From positions 12,247 through 76,246 of the forward strand of contig JBDNJM010000203.1 in NCBI GenBank assembly GCA_041687755.1: a stretch of DNA of 64,000 bases, in the 5' to 3' direction. Within the stretch, counting starts at the first letter, position 1, and each line of letters starts with the position of its first letter. Position numbers and translations under genes: made by a program. The DNA comes from JBDNJM01 sp041687755 (GTDB taxonomy: Bacteria; Planctomycetota; UBA1135; GCA-002686595). The notes below the pieces were generated by a model that saw nothing but the letters and a program-made list of their open reading frames with translations, made no database searches and was not told where the DNA came from. This document shows positions 61,336-64,000 of this stretch, one piece after another.

Positions 61336-62796
61336 TTGAGCGAAGAACTATCGATGGAGGCGGTCTTCGGGCCGCCCGAGGAGGCGCCGCGGCGACCGCG
61401 ACGCGACGACGAGTTCGAGTGCGAAATCGAAGGCTTCGACGCGAAGGGGCTGGGGCTAGGCGTGGCTGGCACCTACGCGGTGCGCATGCGCCGAGCGCTG
61501 CCGGGCGAGCGCGTGCGGGCGCGGGTGCAGAAGCGCCGGCGTTTCGCGCTGGAAGGGCAGGTGCTCGAGCGGCTGGCACCCTCGCCGGACGCCGTTCCCG
61601 CGCGTTGCCCGCACACCGCGGACTGCGGCGGCTGCAGCTTTCAGGAGCTGGGCTACGCCCGCCAGCTGCTCGAGAAGCGCGAGCTGGCGCGGCGCCTGCT
61701 CGCGCCGCTGGCCGAGGCGCTCGGCCAGCTCGACGTCCCTGCTGTGACCGGCGCCGAGAGCACCGATCGCTACCGCAACAAGATGGACTTCACGTTTGGC
61801 GACCAGCGCTGGACGGAGACGGTCGACGACGGGCGACCGGTGGACTTCGCGCTGGGGCTGCACTCGCCGCGGCGCTGGGAAAAGGTGCTCGACGTGCGTC
61901 GCTGCGTGCTGGCGCCGGCCTGGAACGAAGAGCTCCTGCGGGTCGTTCGGGAGCTGTCGACCAAGCATGCTCTCGCGCCCTGGAGCGTCGACGCGCACAC
62001 CGGCTTCCTCCGCAATCTCGTGCTGCGCGAAGGCTCGCGCACCGGCGAGCGCATGGCGTACCTGGTGACGTCCGAGGGCGAGCCGGAGGGGTGGCCTGCG
62101 TTCCTTGCGGAGCTGCTCGAACAGGCGGAATTGACGACCCTGGTCCACGGCGTCACGAGCCGGCTGTCCACCGTTGCTATCGGGGACACCGAGCGCGTCG
62201 TGCATGGCCCTGGCGTGATTCACGACGAGCTGTGCGGCGTGCGCTTCCGCGTCTCCCCGACGTCCTTCTTCCAGACCCACACAGCCCAGGCCGAGCGGCT
62301 CGTCGAGTTGGCCCGGAGCATGCTGCAGCGGGCCGGCGCGGGCGGCGGCGTGCTCTACGATCTGTACTGTGGCGCGGGGACCTTCGGGCTGTCGCTGGCG
62401 GGGTCGTTCGAGCAGGTCGTGGGGCTGGAGCTCGTCGGGGCGGCCGTCGCGGATGCGCGCGCGAACGCCGAGGCCAACGGCATCGGCAACGCGCGCTTCG
62501 AGGCGGGCGATGTGCTGCAGCTGATGGCCGGGGTTGAGGCGGGGGGGCTCGAGCTGCCGGCGGCCGATGCCGCCGTGATCGATCCGCCGCGGGCTGGGCT
62601 GCATGCCGACGTCGCGGGGCGGCTTGCGCAGGTGGGACCGCCCGTGCTCGTGTACGTCTCCTGCAACCTGGCGGCGGCGGCGCGAGACCTCGAGCTGCTG
62701 TGCGCCGAGCGCTACGCCCTGGCCGAGCTGGCGCTGGTCGATCTGTTCCCGCACACGCCGCACCTCGAGGGCGTGTTCGCACTTCGGGCCCGATGA
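61336..62796 (+). CDS. Class I SAM-dependent RNA m5U methyltransferase (RlmD/TrmA family)
   Basis: The product is 486 residues from a TTG at 61336 (or 480 from the ATG at 61354). It has an N-terminal TRAM-like domain (EIEGFDAKGLGLGVAGTYAV), the iron-sulfur cysteines in CPHTADCGGCSFQELGYA, SAM motif I LYDLYCGAGTFGLSLAGSFE, motif IV VIDPPRAGLHADV and the catalytic Cys in VLVYVSCNLAAAARDLELL. It methylates a uridine in 23S rRNA or tRNA. The downstream four-Cys gene overlaps its stop (ATGA). The exact target (RlmD, RlmC or TrmA type) cannot be told by eye. Confidence 0.92.
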   Translation: MSEELSMEAVFGPPEEAPRRPRRDDEFECEIEGFDAKGLGLGVAGTYAVRMRRALPGERVRARVQKRRRFALEGQVLERLAPSPDAVPARCPHTADCGGCSFQELGYARQLLEKRELARRLLAPLAEALGQLDVPAVTGAESTDRYRNKMDFTFGDQRWTETVDDGRPVDFALGLHSPRRWEKVLDVRRCVLAPAWNEELLRVVRELSTKHALAPWSVDAHTGFLRNLVLREGSRTGERMAYLVTSEGEPEGWPAFLAELLEQAELTTLVHGVTSRLSTVAIGDTERVVHGPGVIHDELCGVRFRVSPTSFFQTHTAQAERLVELARSMLQRAGAGGGVLYDLYCGAGTFGLSLAGSFEQVVGLELVGAAVADARANAEANGIGNARFEAGDVLQLMAGVEAGGLELPAADAAVIDPPRAGLHADVAGRLAQVGPPVLVYVSCNLAAAARDLELLCAERYALAELALVDLFPHTPHLEGVFALRAR

Positions 62797-63017
62797 CGCA
62801 CTTCGACCCCTTGGCCATGAGCCTCTGCGGCGGCTGCGCTCACGTGCGCGAGATCCGATCCGCCCGCGACAGCGTTTTCTTAATGTGCGAGCGCGCGAAG
62901 ACGGACGCGCGCTTCCAGAAGTACGCGCCCCAGCCCGTGATCTCCTGCGAGGGGTTCGAGCCGGCCGGATCCGAGGGCGAGGGCGAGGGGGCCGGGCCGG
63001 GGGCCGGGCAGGCCTGA
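62793..63017 (+). CDS. Small four-cysteine (zinc-ribbon-like) protein
   Basis: The 74-residue product starts at the ATG at 62793, overlapping the methyltransferase stop. Cysteines at 12 and 15 (SLCGGCAHVRE), 32 (FLMCERAK) and 52 (VISCEGFEP) could bind one zinc ion. The C-terminus is a Gly/Glu/Ala-rich tail. Similar short proteins with CxxC...C...C spacing are common and uncharacterised. Coupling to the methyltransferase suggests a link with RNA or translation, but this is only position. Confidence 0.72.
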   Translation: MTHFDPLAMSLCGGCAHVREIRSARDSVFLMCERAKTDARFQKYAPQPVISCEGFEPAGSEGEGEGAGPGAGQA

Positions 63018-63065
63018 TCTGGCCTGATGCTGGCCTGCGCCTTGGCGTCCCAAGGCGCGCTCCGC

Positions 63066-63071
63066 TAGGCT
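63066..63071 (+). promoter_or_regulatory. Candidate -10 hexamer TAGGCT with a possible -35 TTGGCG
   Basis: TAGGCT ends 10 nt before the ATG at 63082. TTGGCG at 63042-63047 lies 18 bp upstream of it, the best -35-like match among the hexamers in this window. Confidence 0.5.
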
Positions 63072-63081
63072 AGGCCATGTC

Positions 63082-63657
63082 ATGGAATTGCGCGCTGAAC
63101 CCGGATGTCTCTTGGCGGCCTGGCCGGACCTGCAGGATCCGAACTTTTCGCACAGCGTTGTGCTGGTGGTGCAGCACACCGACCAAGGGGCCTTTGGACT
63201 CGTGCTGAACCGGCCGCTCGACGCGACGGTCGATCAACTGCTGCCGGAGCACCCCGTGCTGGGGTCGCTCTCGACGCGGGTGCATCTGGGCGGGCCGGTC
63301 GATCACACGCGGATGCAGTTCCTGCACTGCCTTGGCGAGGAGCTGCCCGGGGGGCACGAGGTTGTGCCGGGCCTGTGGCTCGGCGGCGAGCTGGAGGCCC
63401 TGGCTGCGAAGCTCTCCGGAGGCGGCGCGGACGCAGAAGACGGCTCGACGCCCGGCGTGCGGCTGTTCGTGGGCTACGCGGGGTGGGAAGCGGGGCAGCT
63501 GGATAAGGAGCTGGCGGAGGGGTCGTGGGTCCCGGCTTCGTTTGATCCGACGAGCGTGTTCGGGCCGACGGGGGAGCCGTGTTGGCGGGCGGTCGTACGC
63601 TCCGTCGAGGGCGGCGCGGACCTGGCGAGCACGCCTCCCAACATCTCCTGGAACTGA
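63082..63657 (+). CDS. YqgE/AlgH family protein (DUF179)
   Basis: The 191-residue protein matches the UPF0301 family in order: GCLLAAWPDLQDPNFSHSVV, LVVQHTDQGAFGLVLNRPLD, LGGPVDHTRMQFLHCLGEEL, RLFVGYAGWEAGQLDKELAE, GSWVPASFDPTSVFGPTGEP and the last WRAVVRSV. The family is cytoplasmic; some members were tied to alginate regulation, but the molecular role is unknown. The ATG at 63082 is chosen from the family's usual start; an ATG at 63077 is out of frame. Confidence 0.93.
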   Translation: MELRAEPGCLLAAWPDLQDPNFSHSVVLVVQHTDQGAFGLVLNRPLDATVDQLLPEHPVLGSLSTRVHLGGPVDHTRMQFLHCLGEELPGGHEVVPGLWLGGELEALAAKLSGGGADAEDGSTPGVRLFVGYAGWEAGQLDKELAEGSWVPASFDPTSVFGPTGEPCWRAVVRSVEGGADLASTPPNISWN

Positions 63658-63690
63658 AATCCGGCGGAGCCGGATTCAGTTGTTTTTTTT
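63658..63690 (+). terminator. Rho-independent-type terminator after yqgE
   Basis: An 8-bp stem (63658-63665 with 63669-63676, AATCCGGC/GCCGGATT, GGA loop) starts right after the TGA and is followed, 6 nt on, by eight T residues at 63683-63690. A second 8-bp hairpin lies at 63695-63713. The spacing to the T run is longer than ideal. Confidence 0.7.
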
Positions 63691-63744
63691 GGGCTCAACG
63701 GCGTAGCCGTTGACGCCGGCTCGGGGCTGGCATGCAGGGCTGGA

Positions 63745-63846
63745 GGGTGGGCAGGGAGTTGTTAGGGGGTTGGGGTGCTGCGCTCGGGGGGGGGGTGGAG
63801 GTTGTGGGGGCGGGGGTGTTGCGGGGGCTGGGGTGGGGGGGGTTGT
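63745..63846 (+). repeat. G-tract-rich, quadruplex-prone region
   Basis: About 100 bp of the plus strand carry many runs of three to ten G separated by short loops. Nothing coding is convincing in this span. It lies between the yqgE terminator hairpins and the heptamer array. Confidence 0.6.
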
Positions 63847-63847
63847 G

Positions 63848-63980
<133 letters not shown>

Positions 63981-64000
63981 GGCTCGGTGGTCGGGGGCTC

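Overview
The window is very GC-rich (I estimate two thirds to 70% by eye) and looks like Planctomycetota chromosome. The strongest markers are a PSD1-type cytochrome protein (DUF1549/DUF1553), a Tat-exported DUF1501 protein and a planctomycete-type CxxCH domain with leucine-rich repeats in one transcription unit; two DUF1080 proteins, one fused to a sialate O-acetylesterase; a beta-helix exoprotein; and an ELWxxDGT-repeat exoprotein. No rRNA, tRNA, phage module, intact insertion sequence or CRISPR array is visible.

Layout. 1-5.2 kb: a decayed secreted protein gene cut by the left edge, a frameshifted YpfJ-type zinc peptidase, hemolysin III, a VOC protein, a small membrane protein and an EamA exporter. 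5.3-14.1 kb: the planctomycete cytochrome/DUF1501/PSD1 unit, a PqqB-like lipoprotein and a DUF3465 protein. 14.3-18.5 kb: a tightly coupled five-gene redox cluster, with a Rieske domain fused to a PoxB/acetolactate-synthase-type ThDP enzyme, two tiny membrane proteins, a ferric-reductase-like membrane protein fused to a second Rieske domain, and an anchored protein with a Cys/His motif. 18.8-35.5 kb: exported and envelope proteins (beta-helix, TPR, BatD-like, DUF1080, esterase, pilin, LCAT-type lipase), a HerA-like ATPase, a Y-family polymerase and a 131-bp palindrome. 35.8-47.7 kb: a catabolic regulon. One strand carries lactonase, SDR, Zn-dehydrogenase, enolase-superfamily dehydratase, LutA, LutB, LutC and an FAH-family hydrolase; the divergent strand carries a ribose-type ABC importer. 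Together they fit non-phosphorylative breakdown of a 6-deoxysugar (L-fucose or L-rhamnose type) to pyruvate and lactate, with lactate oxidised by Lut. 47.7-51.2 kb: a decay zone with an OGFr-domain remnant and a roughly 1,027-codon ELWxxDGT gene broken by four indels and two stops. 51.3-55.5 kb: a small conserved gene, a frameshifted VOC gene, TrmL, a TPR protein and a sulfatase-like lipoprotein. 55.7-59.9 kb: a four-gene amidoligase cluster (C39-like peptidase, RLAN/ATP-grasp RimK-like ligase, GCS2-like ligase, N-formylglutamate amidohydrolase). 60.2-63.7 kb: D-threonine-aldolase-like enzyme, RNA m5U methyltransferase, a four-Cys small protein and YqgE/AlgH, closed by a terminator. The right edge holds a G-tract region and a heptamer repeat array.

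Two cross-cutting patterns stand out. First, many monocistronic or first genes have a TAnnnT hexamer (often TAGGCT) ending exactly 6, or 9-10, nt before the start codon, as expected for leaderless transcription. Second, several genes carry one-base indels, mostly in short homopolymers, so sequencing error must be excluded before calling them dead. Multiple independent lesions in one gene at 48-51 kb look more like true decay.
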